Source: Streptomyces griseocarneus (lineage in GTDB: Bacteria > Actinomycetota > Actinomycetes > Streptomycetales > Streptomycetaceae). Taken from it: a stretch of DNA of 64,000 nucleotides. The notes beneath the pieces were generated by a model that had not been told where the DNA came from, did not search any database, and saw nothing but the letters and a program-made list of their open reading frames with translations. Every line of letters begins with the position of its first letter. The stretch's first letter is position 1. Positions 43,475 to 52,388 of the stretch are shown here, piece after piece. The stretch is from positions 1 through 64,000 of the forward strand of contig PENC01000024.1 in NCBI GenBank assembly GCA_003674045.1. Direction: 5' to 3'. The position numbers were made by a program, and so were the translations under genes.

Positions 43475-44100
43475 CCGATTTCCTTCTCGTACGCCACGGT
43501 GAGACCGAGTGGCACGCCGAGAACCGCTACGCGGGCCGCAGCGACGTCCCCCTCACCGCACGCGGCCGCGGGCAGGGCGAGGCCCTCGGCGCCTGGGCGG
43601 CCGGGCAGGCGCTGGACGCCGTGCTGTCCTCACCGCTGTCGCGGGCCAGGCTCACCGCGCGGCCGGTGGCGACCGCGCTGGAACTGCCCCTGCGGGTGGA
43701 CGAGCGGCTGACCGAGGTCGACTTCGGGCGGGGCGAGGGGCTGACGCGCACGGAGATGGCCGAGGCGTTCCCCGTCGAGCTGGCCGCCTTCCTCGACGAC
43801 CCGGTGGCCCACCACCTGCCCGGGGGCGAGGATCCCGCGGCGGCCGCCGCCCGGGCCGTCGCCTGCCTGACGGAGACCGCACGCGACCTCCCCGGCGGGC
43901 GCGTCCTGGTGGTGGCGCACTCCACCCTGCTGCGCCTCGCCCTGTGCGCGCTGCTCGGTATTCCCCTCGCCCGCTATCGCGCCGTCTTCCCGGCCCTGGA
44001 GAACGGGGCCCTGACCGAACTGCGGCTGCACGAGGGACACGAGGGAGGGGCCTCACTGCTGCGGCTCAACGCGCCGGTCGCCACCGGCGCCCGTTCCTGA
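43471..44100 (+). CDS. Histidine phosphatase family protein
   Basis: 209 residues from a GTG overlapping the kinase stop. The phosphoglycerate-mutase-like fold is shown by LLVRHGETEWHAENRYAGRS (catalytic His9 in RHGET), SSPLSRARLTARPVA near 52, TEVDFGRGEGLT and the second catalytic His in VLVVAHSTLLRLALCALLG near 150. It likely removes phosphate from a sugar or sugar-acid phosphate in the same pathway as the kinases. A phosphatase beside two kinases suggests that dephosphorylation of a pathway intermediate or a side product is needed. Confidence 0.9.
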   Translation: MTDFLLVRHGETEWHAENRYAGRSDVPLTARGRGQGEALGAWAAGQALDAVLSSPLSRARLTARPVATALELPLRVDERLTEVDFGRGEGLTRTEMAEAFPVELAAFLDDPVAHHLPGGEDPAAAAARAVACLTETARDLPGGRVLVVAHSTLLRLALCALLGIPLARYRAVFPALENGALTELRLHEGHEGGASLLRLNAPVATGARS

Positions 44101-44131
44101 CCCTTCGTCAGATCTTCCCTGGAGCACCACC

Positions 44132-45172
44132 GTGACCACCACCGTCCTTGCCGCGGGCGACCGCTTCGTCCTCCCCCGCCTGCTGACCGAGGAACTCCGC
44201 GCCGCCGCGCCGGAGGCCGCGCTCGACGTGCGCGAGCTGACCCTGCCCTGGCCGCACACCCCGTTCGGGCCGGTCGCCGAGGTCGACGAGGCATCGGGCA
44301 CGGAGGACGAACTGATCGAGGCGCTGCGCGGGATGCGCGTATGCGTGACCCAGATGGCGCCGCTGACCGAACGGGTGCTGCGGGCCTGTCCCGATCTGGA
44401 GCTGTTCTGCGTGAGCCGGGGCGGCCCGGTCAACGCCAATCTGGCCGCCGCCACCCGCCACGGCGTCGCCGTCAGCTACGCGCCGGGCCGTAACGCGACC
44501 GCCACCGCCGAGCACACCCTGGCCCTGCTGCTGGCCGCGGCCCGGGGCATCGGTGACGTGCACACCGATCTCAAGCGGGGCACGTGGCGCGGTGACTACT
44601 ACGACTACGACGCGTGCGGCATCGAGATAGAGGGCTGCGTCGTCGGGCTGGTCGGCTTCGGTGCCATCGGGTCCCGTGTGGCCCGGGTGCTGACCGCCAT
44701 GGGGGCGCGCGTCCTGGTGCACGACCCGTATGTGCCGGCGGAGGCGCTCGCCGGCCTGGCCGAGCAGGTCACCCTGGAGGAGCTGCTGAGCCGCTCCCGC
44801 ATCGTCTCCCTGCACGCGCGCGTGACGGACGAGACCCTGGGCATGATCGGCCGCGCGCAGATCGCGGCCATGCCGCGTGGTGCGGTCCTCGTGAACTGCG
44901 CGCGGGGTGCCCTGGTCGACTACGACGCCGTCTGCGACGCCCTGGAGTCCGGGCACCTGGCCGGGGCCGGGTTCGACGTCTTCCCCGCCGAGCCCGTGCC
45001 GGCCAGTGCCCGTCTCCTCTCCGCCCCGGGTGTGGTGCTCACCCCGCACATCGCGGGCGGCAGCCGCCAGGTCGCCCACAAGGCGGCCCGGATCGTCGCC
45101 TCGGAAGTCGGCCGCTTCCTCCAGGGCGAGCCCTTGGCCCACTGCGCCAACCCGGAGGTACTGGCGGCCTGA
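44132..45172 (+). CDS. D-isomer 2-hydroxyacid dehydrogenase
   Basis: 346 residues of the SerA/PGDH type without a regulatory ACT domain. The Rossmann core has VVGLVGFGAIGSRVARVLTA near 170-190, the substrate Arg in NCARGALVDYDAVCDALESG near 255, an intervening acidic residue, and the catalytic His in VLTPHIAGGSRQVAHKAARI near 305. It oxidises or reduces a 2-hydroxy/2-oxo acid with NAD(P). GTG 44132 follows GGAG. It is the last gene of the kinase-phosphatase operon, so it presumably acts on an acid formed from the sugar, for example a phosphoglycerate- or tetronate-like compound. Confidence 0.9.
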   Translation: MTTTVLAAGDRFVLPRLLTEELRAAAPEAALDVRELTLPWPHTPFGPVAEVDEASGTEDELIEALRGMRVCVTQMAPLTERVLRACPDLELFCVSRGGPVNANLAAATRHGVAVSYAPGRNATATAEHTLALLLAAARGIGDVHTDLKRGTWRGDYYDYDACGIEIEGCVVGLVGFGAIGSRVARVLTAMGARVLVHDPYVPAEALAGLAEQVTLEELLSRSRIVSLHARVTDETLGMIGRAQIAAMPRGAVLVNCARGALVDYDAVCDALESGHLAGAGFDVFPAEPVPASARLLSAPGVVLTPHIAGGSRQVAHKAARIVASEVGRFLQGEPLAHCANPEVLAA

Positions 45173-45174
45173 CG

Positions 45175-45191
45175 CCGGGGCACGGCCCCGG
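45175..45191. terminator. Small hairpin between convergent genes
   Basis: CCGGGGC-ACG-GCCCCGG, a 7-bp GC-only stem directly after the dehydrogenase stop and 15 bp from the convergent PAP2 stop. Confidence 0.45.
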
Positions 45192-45205
45192 TCGGCCGCC
45201 GCGAT

Positions 45206-46573
45206 TCACACCAGTTCGGGCTGCGGTTCCGGCCGCCGCACGGGCACGGCCTTCGGTTCCCACTGCTTGTTGGTCCGCACATAGCCGTATATGACCGAGA
45301 CCATCGCCAGAATGAGAAGCGGTCCGAACACCCACGGATGTTCGGCCATCTGCAACGGCAGATAGCGGTACGAGACCAGGAGCGCGGTGAAGACCGCCGC
45401 GCCGTAGGCGACCAGCTGGATTCCCGCCCGGTCCCAGCCGCGTTCGACCGAGCGCAGCGCCGCCTCGATCGTGAGCGTGAACACCACACCGGCGATGATG
45501 TCCGTGCCGTAGTGGTAGCCGAAGCCCAGGGTCGCGCCGAGCGTGGCGATCAGCCAGAAGGCGCCGCCGAAACGGAGCAGCCTCGGGCCCTTGCGGGAAT
45601 GAATGAAGATCGCGGTGGCCCACGCGGTGTGCAGGCTGGGCATGCAGTTGCGCGGGGTGACCTCGTTGAACGGCATGTGCTGCGGCGCGCTGATCGGCGT
45701 CGCCGTGTGCGGCCACAGGTCGGCCACCGCCCAGTGCCCGCCGTCCGCGCCATAGGCGAAGATCGGGCCGACCACCGGGAAGATCATGTAAATGCCCGGA
45801 CCGACGAGACCGATCACCAGGAAGGTGCGCACCAGGTGGTGGCTCGGGAAACGGCGCTCGGTCGCCACGTTGCGCAGCTGGTACAGCGCGACGATGACCG
45901 CGGCCACCGCGAGCTGGATGTAGACGTAGTCCAGAACGTGCTCACCGATCGAACCTGTGGCCTCGACGATCCGGCCCGCCAGCCACGACGGGTTGCCCAG
46001 AGCGTGATCGGCGACCGCCACATACTGGTCGAGCACCGTCGGGCGGGTCTTCGAGGTGATGAGCAGCCAGGTGTCACCGGTCTTGCGCCCGGCCACCAGC
46101 AGCATGCCCAGCCCGACGCCCTTCAGCAGCAGGGTCCGTTCCGGGCCGGTGCGGCGGGTGACGGCGATGACCGCGCAGCCCAGCATCACCCACAACGCGC
46201 CGTTGCCGAAGGGGTGGCCGTAGCCTGATTCCACCTTGGCATCGACTGCCCATCGCACCAGAAAGAAAACGACGTCGATACCGACCGCGACGCCGAGCGC
46301 GATGAATCGCTGCCGCCAGGTGAGCACCACCATCATCAGCGCCATACTGGCGTAGAGCAGCGGCCCCGATTTGGGGGCGAATATCACCTCTTTCACCTGG
46401 TTGGTGATCGGTCCCGGTTGACCGTAGTGACGCGCGGCGAACTCCAGCGCGACGAAAAACGCGAGGGCCACCACACCCGCCGCGGCCCACAACATGACCC
46501 GTGGTCGGCGCAACGCGGTGAACACAGTTCCACGGTTTGCTCGCGAAGATATTTGTGATTCAGTAGATATCAA
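45206..46573 (-). CDS. PAP2-family membrane phosphatase
   Basis: About 455 residues with 10-12 membrane helices. The C-terminal half has the PAP2 signature: TPRNCMPSLHTAWATAIFIH (PSxH region, near 310) and LGFGYHYGTDIIAGVVFTLT (HxxxD, near 360). The Aur1/Ipt1-like arrangement suggests a lipid phosphatase or phosphotransferase acting at the outer membrane face. The N-terminal half is an unassigned helical domain. The first codon appears to be TTG 46573 (no clear ribosome site); GTG 46525 is possible. It is head-to-head with a close paralogue 355 bp away. Confidence 0.85.
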   Translation of the reverse strand: MISTESQISSRANRGTVFTALRRPRVMLWAAAGVVALAFFVALEFAARHYGQPGPITNQVKEVIFAPKSGPLLYASMALMMVVLTWRQRFIALGVAVGIDVVFFLVRWAVDAKVESGYGHPFGNGALWVMLGCAVIAVTRRTGPERTLLLKGVGLGMLLVAGRKTGDTWLLITSKTRPTVLDQYVAVADHALGNPSWLAGRIVEATGSIGEHVLDYVYIQLAVAAVIVALYQLRNVATERRFPSHHLVRTFLVIGLVGPGIYMIFPVVGPIFAYGADGGHWAVADLWPHTATPISAPQHMPFNEVTPRNCMPSLHTAWATAIFIHSRKGPRLLRFGGAFWLIATLGATLGFGYHYGTDIIAGVVFTLTIEAALRSVERGWDRAGIQLVAYGAAVFTALLVSYRYLPLQMAEHPWVFGPLLILAMVSVIYGYVRTNKQWEPKAVPVRRPEPQPELV

Positions 46574-46928
46574 TTGTCTGGCCGATGCGTGAGGTGTTGG
46601 CTAAAGAGGTCACTCTTCGTGCTGGACGGCTGGTTTTCCGATGAAGCGCGGCGATCAAGGTGATCGTCATGAGTTCGCACATGCTATCGGAGCGGGTGCG
46701 GGCGGGTTTCGCTGGTCAGGGGTGGCGCGAGGGCCGCCGGACACCAGGGGGCTCCAGGAGACGCCGGACACGGCGACCGGACCCGAGCCGCACTGATCAC
46801 ACTCAAGGATGAGGTGCACGTCGCCGCGCCCCGGGCGATCCGGGCGAGCGCGCCGGTCCCGGCCCGATCGAAGGCTCCGACAATCCCGGGCAAATCCAGC
46901 GAATCAGTCAAACGTTTTGTCTATAGTG
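46574..46928. other. Divergent intergenic region of the PAP2 pair
   Basis: 355 bp without a credible gene. The ends are AT-rich (GATATCAATTGTC at 46566-46578; GTTTTGTCTATAGT at 46915-46928) and probably hold the two promoters. TATAGT directly before GTG 46929 would leave almost no leader, so leaderless or near-leaderless translation is possible. Confidence 0.5.
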
Positions 46929-48296
46929 TGGCGAGTGCTTTCGCGAATACACCGCAGAATCGAGTTCGCCGCGTGGCGTCGGCCACGGGTGATCCTGTGG
47001 GCCACGGCGGGTGTGGCCACCCTCGGACTCATCATCGCGCTGGAGATCGCCGCGCGGCGCTACGCCGGCGTACCGGGGCCGATGACCACCCAGGTGCGAG
47101 AAGTGGTCTTCGCCCCCAAACCGGGGCCGCTGTACGGCGGCATGGCGTTGATGATGGTGGTGCTCACCTGGCGGCAGCGGTTCATCGCGGCCGGCGCCGC
47201 GATCGGCATCGATCTCGTCTTCGTGCTGGTGCGGTGGGCGGTCGACGCCAAGGTGGACAGCGACCACTTCTTCGGCAACGGCGCGTTGTGGGTGATGCTG
47301 GGCTGCGCGGTCATCGCCGTCACCCGCCGCACCGGCCCGGAACGGACCCTGCTCCTGAAGGGCGTCGGGCTCGGCCTGCTGCTGGTGACCGGCCGGAAGA
47401 TCGGTGACACCTGGCTCCTCATCACGGCGAAGACCCGCCCGACGGTCCTCGACCCGTACGTGGCGACCGCCGACCACGCGCTGGGCAACCCGTCATGGGC
47501 GATGGGCCGGCTCCTCAAGGCCACCGCCCCGGTCGGTGACCACATCCTCGACGTGGTCTACGCCCAGCTCGCGGTGGCCGCGATCGTCGTCGCGCTGTAC
47601 CAGCTGCGCAACGTGGCGGCCGAGCGCCGCTTCCCGCGCCACCACCTGGTGCGCACCTTCCTCCTCGTCGGCCTCCTCGGACCGGCGATCTACATGGTCT
47701 TCCCGGTGGTCGGACCGGTCTTCGCCTACGGCCCGGGCGCCTCCGGCACCGGCGGCGTGCAGTGGGCGGTGGCCGACCTGTGGCCGCACACACTGCCGTC
47801 GTTCACCACCCCGCACCCCGTGCCGTACGACGACCTCACCCCCCGCAACTGCATGCCCAGCCTGCACACGGCCTGGGCTGTCACGATCTTCATTCATTCC
47901 CGCAAGGGCCCGCGCATTCTGCGATTCGCCGGGGCGTTCTGGCTGATCGCCACGCTCAGCGCGACCCTGGGATTCGGCTACCACTACGGCGTGGATCTCG
48001 TGGCCGGCGTGGTGTTCGCGCTCACGATCGAGGCCACGCTGCGCACATTCGACCGCGGCTGGGACCGGTCGGGAATCCGGCTCGTCGCTTACGGCACGGC
48101 GGTCTTCGCCGCCCTTCTGCTGTCCTATCGCTATCTGCCGATGACGATGGCCGAGTACCCGTGGATGTTCGGACCGCTGCTCATTCTGGCGATGGCCTCG
48201 GTGATATACGGCTACGTACGGACCACCAGAATGTGGGAACCGAAAGCCGCGCCGGTACGGCAGCCGGAATCGGAACCGCAGCCCGAACTGGTGTGA
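46929..48296 (+). CDS. PAP2-family membrane phosphatase, paralogue
   Basis: About 455 residues and close to 70 percent identical by eye to the divergent neighbour over the full length, for example the shared MALMMVVLTWRQRFIA, TRRTGPERTLLLKGVGLG and TPRNCMPSLHTAW. The catalytic histidines and GYHYGVDLVAGVVFALTIEA are retained. A short insertion (GPGASGTGGVQ) lies before the catalytic region. The start is uncertain: GTG 46929 or GTG 46938, neither with a clear ribosome site; longer in-frame starts give arginine-rich non-homologous text. A strong terminator begins 18 bp after the stop. Confidence 0.85.
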   Translation, partial: WRVLSRIHRRIEFAAWRRPRVILWATAGVATLGLIIALEIAARRYAGVPGPMTTQVREVVFAPKPGPLYGGMALMMVVLTWRQRFIAAGAAIGIDLVFVLVRWAVDAKVDSDHFFGNGALWVMLGCAVIAVTRRTGPERTLLLKGVGLGLLLVTGRKIGDTWLLITAKTRPTVLDPYVATADHALGNPSWAMGRLLKATAPVGDHILDVVYAQLAVAAIVVALYQLRNVAAERRFPRHHLVRTFLLVGLLGPAIYMVFPVVGPVFAYGPGASGTGGVQWAVADLWPHTLPSFTTPHPVPYDDLTPRNCMPSLHTAWAVTIFIHSRKGPRILRFAGAFWLIATLSATLGFGYHYGVDLVAGVVFALTIEATLRTFDRGWDRSGIRLVAYGTAVFAALLLSYRYLPMTMAEYPWMFGPLLILAMASVIYGYVRTTRMWEPKAAPVRQPESEPQPELV

Positions 48297-48314
48297 TTCC
48301 TGGAACACAAAGCC

Positions 48315-48353
48315 GCCGGGATGCCGCAGCCTGAGGGCCTGGGGCATCCCGGC
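48315..48353. terminator. Bidirectional terminator
   Basis: 11-bp arms (GCCGGGATGCC and complement) with a 17-nt loop, between the PAP2 gene and the convergent acyl-CoA oxidase remnant. Confidence 0.8.
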
Positions 48354-48396
48354 AGGCGTATCGGGGCCGTGCCGGGCAGACGCACTCCGTGAGGAG

Positions 48397-50284
48397 TCAC
48401 GGCGTCGGCACAGGCTCCTGAGCGGCCGGTTCCGTCACGCGGTGCCAGGGGCCGTCGGGGTCGTCGTAGGCGTCCGTGTAGGTCGCGTCGGCGATGGCCA
48501 CGGCCGACAGGAACTCCTCCGGCAGGTCGAACGCCTCCACCAGCGTGAGCAGATGCGGGGCCAGGGCCGCATGGAGCTTGTCCACGGCGCCCGGGAGCCC
48601 CCGTACCCGCTCGGGTGTCATCCGGCCTTCGGCCAGGAGCTCCCCGGCGACCTGCCGGACCTGGCCGAGGAGGAAGAGCCGGCACAGGCGTTCCAGCAGC
48701 TCGCGGGCCACCGTGTCCGTCACGGCCTCCACTGCCGTGAGGAAGGCGTCGGCGGCCAGGACGACCGCGTGGGCGGCAACGGCCTCCAGGGCAGGAGTCA
48801 CTGCGGCATTCCACCGGCTGAGCTGATCGGGGTGCGAACCCCGGCGCAGGCACATGCCCGCCCGCGCATGACGGAGGGCCCCGGCTTCGCAGAGCAGGTC
48901 CCGCAGGGCCACGCAGTCGTCCGGGGCCGGTGCCGGTCCGTCCGTCCCGGTACGCGGTCCGGTACGTGGTCCGGGGACCGGGCGGTCGAAGATCATCTCT
49001 GCGGCGGCCTTGACCCAGATGGCCAGGTTGTCGCCTTCGGCGGTGATGGCGCCGTCGATGTTCAGCGGGTATTCGGCCAGGCCGTTGTCGGGGAACAGCC
49101 CCTGGGCACCGCAGCGTTCACGGGCCTCCAGGGTGACGGCGCGGGTCTGCCAGGTGACCCAGCCCTTCACCACGGCCACGTGGCGTTCGGCGTGCTCGCG
49201 CTCGTGCGGCCGGTGTTCCGCCCAGCGCCGCACCGCGTCCCGGTGCAGGAACGTCATCGCGTAGACCGTGGCCAACGCGTCGAGGAGGCGCGCGTGGTGG
49301 CTGCGGTGCGCCGCCAGCGGCACGCGCTGCCCCTCGCGGGCCCCGGAGATGTGCCGGTGGTGGGCGTAGCGGACGGCGATCGCCAGGGCCGCGCGGGAGC
49401 CGCCCGCGCCGCACGCCGACATGCACAGCTTTCCCGTGGTGACGCGGCCGATGGCCGTCAGGAACCTCTTGCGCTTGTTGCCCGGCGCTGCCGCCACGAC
49501 ATCCTCGGGCGATGAGGCGCCCGAGGTGCCTGCGGCGCCGAGCAGTGCCCCGGCCGGCAGGCGCATGTGGTCGAGGAGGTCAGACAGTGGTCGACAGGGC
49601 TGCCGGTGCGCTCGGGCAGGGCACGGACCCGCACTCCGGGCAGGGGACCGTCCGGGCCGGTGAGCGGGGCGAGGAAGAGGAACACCCCGTGATCCGTCCC
49701 GCAGGAGAGCAGCCTGGCCGCCACCACGGCAGTCTTGGGCCCGCCCGCGGGGCTCGTGTTCGGCATGAACTTCTGGGCGCCCGGCACGGGGGTGTGCAGG
49801 ACGAAGCCGCCGGTGGCGGGGTCGTGCGTGGCGGTGGTCCGCAGGGCCGCGGCGTCGTTGCCGTGCTCCAGCTCGGTGCACAGGAAGGTCCCGGTGCTCC
49901 GCATCGCGACGACGTCGTCGGCAGCGGGGCGGTCCGTGGCGCCGTGGTCGACGAGGCTGCCGAGGAACAGGTTGTAGTGGATGCCCGCGACAGTGGCCAG
50001 CGCGCCGTCGACGACAGCCGTCCACTCGTGCAGACCGGCCAGCCGGTACGGGTCCGCGGCCAGGGCCAGGGGATCGTCGACCACGGCATCGACCAGCCGC
50101 AGCCGCTCGTAGGTCAGCTCCACGCGGCGGCCGTACGTGAGACCGGGACGGTACCGGAAGGCATCGCCCGCGATCAGGCGCGCCAGGGCTCGTGGACGCG
50201 GGCCGCATCGGTGCCGAACAGGGCCCGCGCGAGGGCCCCGGCGATGGCGGAGGGGACCGCCGGGGCGGAAGTCGCATTGATCAC
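48397..50284 (-). pseudogene. Acyl-CoA oxidase/dehydrogenase with two frameshifts
   Basis: Three consecutive minus-strand frames read as one protein of about 625 residues. Frame A from GTG 50284 reads INATSAPAVPSAIAGALARA and ends at a TGA near 50175. Frame B (LIAGDAFRYRPGLTYGRRVE, STGTFLCTELEHGNDAAALR, GAQKFMPNTS) runs to about 49585. Frame C (LLDHMRLPAGALLG, LDALATVYAMTFLHRD, EGDNLAIWVKAAAEMI) runs to the stop at 48397. The content is that of acyl-CoA oxidases, with FAD-binding middle and C-terminal helical domains. The coding text is otherwise clean, so either the gene died recently or there are two single-base assembly errors. Confidence 0.8.
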
Positions 50285-50406
50285 GGTGCGATGAGTACCA
50301 GGTGTGGACGGTAACCCAACCTGCCGACAGTGTGACCCTGGTCACCTTCGACGAGGGGTCGCGCTCCTCCCTAAGCGGGCTTGGCGAAGTTCGGTGCGGT
50401 TTGGCA

Positions 50407-50459
50407 GCGCCCCGAAGGGGCGCGGGGAACTGCGCGACCAGCCACGACGCACCCGCAGG
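50407..50459. repeat. Common Streptomyces intergenic repeat
   Basis: GCGCCCCGAAGGGGCGC forms a perfect hairpin and is followed by GGGGAACTGCGCGACCAGCC, a sequence that, from memory, recurs in many Streptomyces intergenic regions. It may act as a terminator. Confidence 0.65.
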
Positions 50460-50863
50460 CCGACTTCGCCTCCGCCCCGGCACCGGCGTCACCACCACCG
50501 TCGACGGCGAAACCATCACCGTCGGCAGCCCCGCACACCGCAGCCCCTGAGCCGCACCCACCCTGCCCCAGGCAGAGCCGGCCCCCGGGCGCGCCCGGCC
50601 GAAGGGAGCGAGTGAGGACATCGATATCGATGTCGACGGTTGTGGCCGGGCTTCGACTCGGCCGCCCTCGATCAATATTCGTTAAACAAATGCGGTCACC
50701 GAGAGCCGTGAAGAGATTCCGGCCGACCTCGAAACCACTTCCCGCAGCCCGTACCCGCCGCCAAGGCGAAGGCATGTCGTGCGGTGACGGTGATATCGGG
50801 AATGTCGGCGGTCGAAGGTTTCGATGTATGGCAGCCGTCACGTCCTGTTCAAGCCCTTGAGGC

Positions 50864-51007
50864 TCAGGCGGTTCCGTCGCCGCGGGGCAGGATGAACGCC
50901 GGTTTCGGCCACGCCGCTTCGGGAGCGGCCGCTGCCACGATTCCGCCGATGCCCTCGGGCGGCTCCGCGGCCAGGGAGTTTGCCGGGACGGCCGCAGGAG
51001 CCGTCAT
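50864..51007 (-). CDS. Possible 47-residue peptide
   Basis: An ATG-started frame with balanced composition (starts MTAPAAVPANSLAAEPPEGI, ends AWPKPAFILPRGDGTA) unlike the arginine-rich noise frames around it. No clear ribosome site is seen. It could be a small precursor-type peptide or chance. No modifying enzyme is recognisable next to it. Confidence 0.25.
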   Translation of the reverse strand: MTAPAAVPANSLAAEPPEGIGGIVAAAAPEAAWPKPAFILPRGDGTA

Positions 51008-51279
51008 GTCAAGGGCGTCTTGCTCGTCAGTGACCGTTCGGCGACGTGAAACAAGCGCGTCACATCCCGTCCGCGCGGGGCGACCAAAAATTCCGGGCCG
51101 GTTCGGGAGGGCGGTCAATACTTTCGGTGGCCGGTCACGGGGCCTTCGATCCCGCCGTTCCGTCACGGTCCAGCACGCTGCGCGCCAGGCGTTCGCAGAA
51201 ATCCGAGGACGCCCTTTCGGGAGCACGGAAAAGCACGTCGTACCGAACCGACAGCCGCAGAGCAGAGGAGAACATCTGT

Positions 51280-52236
51280 ATGAGCACGTCTCCGAACCCG
51301 CCGCAGAACGCGGTGCAGAACCCCGAAGGGACCGGGATCCGGACCCTGGGGTACGCCAACCGCTTCGCCACCTGGGACAGCGAGCTCCGCTACGACGGCC
51401 GCATACAGGTCCCGATGGGCGTGAAGATCAAGGAGGTGCGGTACTCCTACACCGGCAACGGCCGGGCGGAGAGGGGCACCACCGAGATCAAGCGCGGCCA
51501 GGGCGGCATGAACGACGAGTACGAGGTCATCGACCTGACCTTCCTCGACGACTCCGACCTCATCACCTTCACCCTCCGCGGCGACCTCGACGTCGACACC
51601 GACCCCCGCCCGGACTACAGCCGCACGTACCGGATCCGCGTCGACGTCACGCTCGACAACGGTGACGTCCGCACCGCGAACCCCGAGATCGAGGTCCTCG
51701 CCGGCGCATGGGACGGAAGCAACCCGGAGCAGGTCGGCCGACCTTTCGTCCGACTGCCCTGGGACAACGCCTGGTCCGTGCCGAGCGGTAACAGCCAGGC
51801 CGGCTTCGGGTACGTCTCCGACAACGGCCGTATCCCCGACGACACGTTCATCATCGACCTGGTCAACCCGCGCCAGGGCGAACAAGGCGTCGCGAGCAAC
51901 ATCAGCGACCACGTGTACTACCAGCTCGTCCACGAGGACGGCACTCCGTCCCGCTGCACCCCCGCCCCCAAGCTGCAGAAGGCCGAGGGCCACAAGGACA
52001 ACGGCACGGGCCGCAAGGCGACCCTGCCGGCGATCGACCTGCGGCAGTCCGGCGACAAGCCCGGCTACTACCGCTTCCTGGTCTGGCCGCAGGCGCAGAA
52101 TCCCGACGGCTCGACCAGCGGCCTCGGCTGGGACCCGGCCAGGCCCGAGGACGCCTTCCAGGTCGGCAGCGTCTACTACCGCTACGCGCCCCGCGGTATC
52201 GACCCCGGTCTGCACACCGTCGTCAAGACGCAGTAG
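51280..52236 (+). CDS. Uncharacterised beta-rich protein
   Basis: 318 residues with no signal peptide or membrane segment. The sequence is rich in alternating polar/hydrophobic strands and aromatic residues (YANRFATWDSELRYDGRIQV, KIKEVRYSYTGNGRAERGTT, SYTYRIRVDV-like strands, GYYRFLVWPQAQNPDGSTSG), suggesting one or two beta-sandwich domains. GGAG lies 9 bp before the ATG. It is the first of three plus-strand genes, 152 bp before a phosphatidylserine-decarboxylase-type gene. I do not recognise the family. The absence of Cys clusters and catalytic motifs makes a binding or structural role likelier than an enzyme. Confidence 0.7.
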   Translation: MSTSPNPPQNAVQNPEGTGIRTLGYANRFATWDSELRYDGRIQVPMGVKIKEVRYSYTGNGRAERGTTEIKRGQGGMNDEYEVIDLTFLDDSDLITFTLRGDLDVDTDPRPDYSRTYRIRVDVTLDNGDVRTANPEIEVLAGAWDGSNPEQVGRPFVRLPWDNAWSVPSGNSQAGFGYVSDNGRIPDDTFIIDLVNPRQGEQGVASNISDHVYYQLVHEDGTPSRCTPAPKLQKAEGHKDNGTGRKATLPAIDLRQSGDKPGYYRFLVWPQAQNPDGSTSGLGWDPARPEDAFQVGSVYYRYAPRGIDPGLHTVVKTQ

Positions 52237-52388
52237 TCGACGGCCGTCACCGGCCAGGAACGTCAGGTGCACCCGCCGTTCGTCGTTCGCGACAAGAGCC
52301 GACGCACCTCCACCCGGCCGTGGTGGTCGAGCCCACGGCACACGGGATTGTCCGAGCTCGACATCACCGGCACAGAAGGAGACCGAAA

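Larger units (their letters stand above)
50285..51279. other. About 1 kb without a clear gene
   Basis: It contains a common Streptomyces intergenic repeat (50407-50459), an AT-richer patch with ATATTCGTTAAACAAATG near 50671-50690 and a possible 47-codon minus-strand peptide frame (50864-51007). The last 70 bp are the leader of the next gene. No other family is recognisable. Confidence 0.6.

Noticed and set aside
50304..50860. Short arginine- and proline-rich reading frames in the intergenic kilobase
   Set aside because: They overlap a common non-coding Streptomyces repeat and have no ribosome site or family resemblance.
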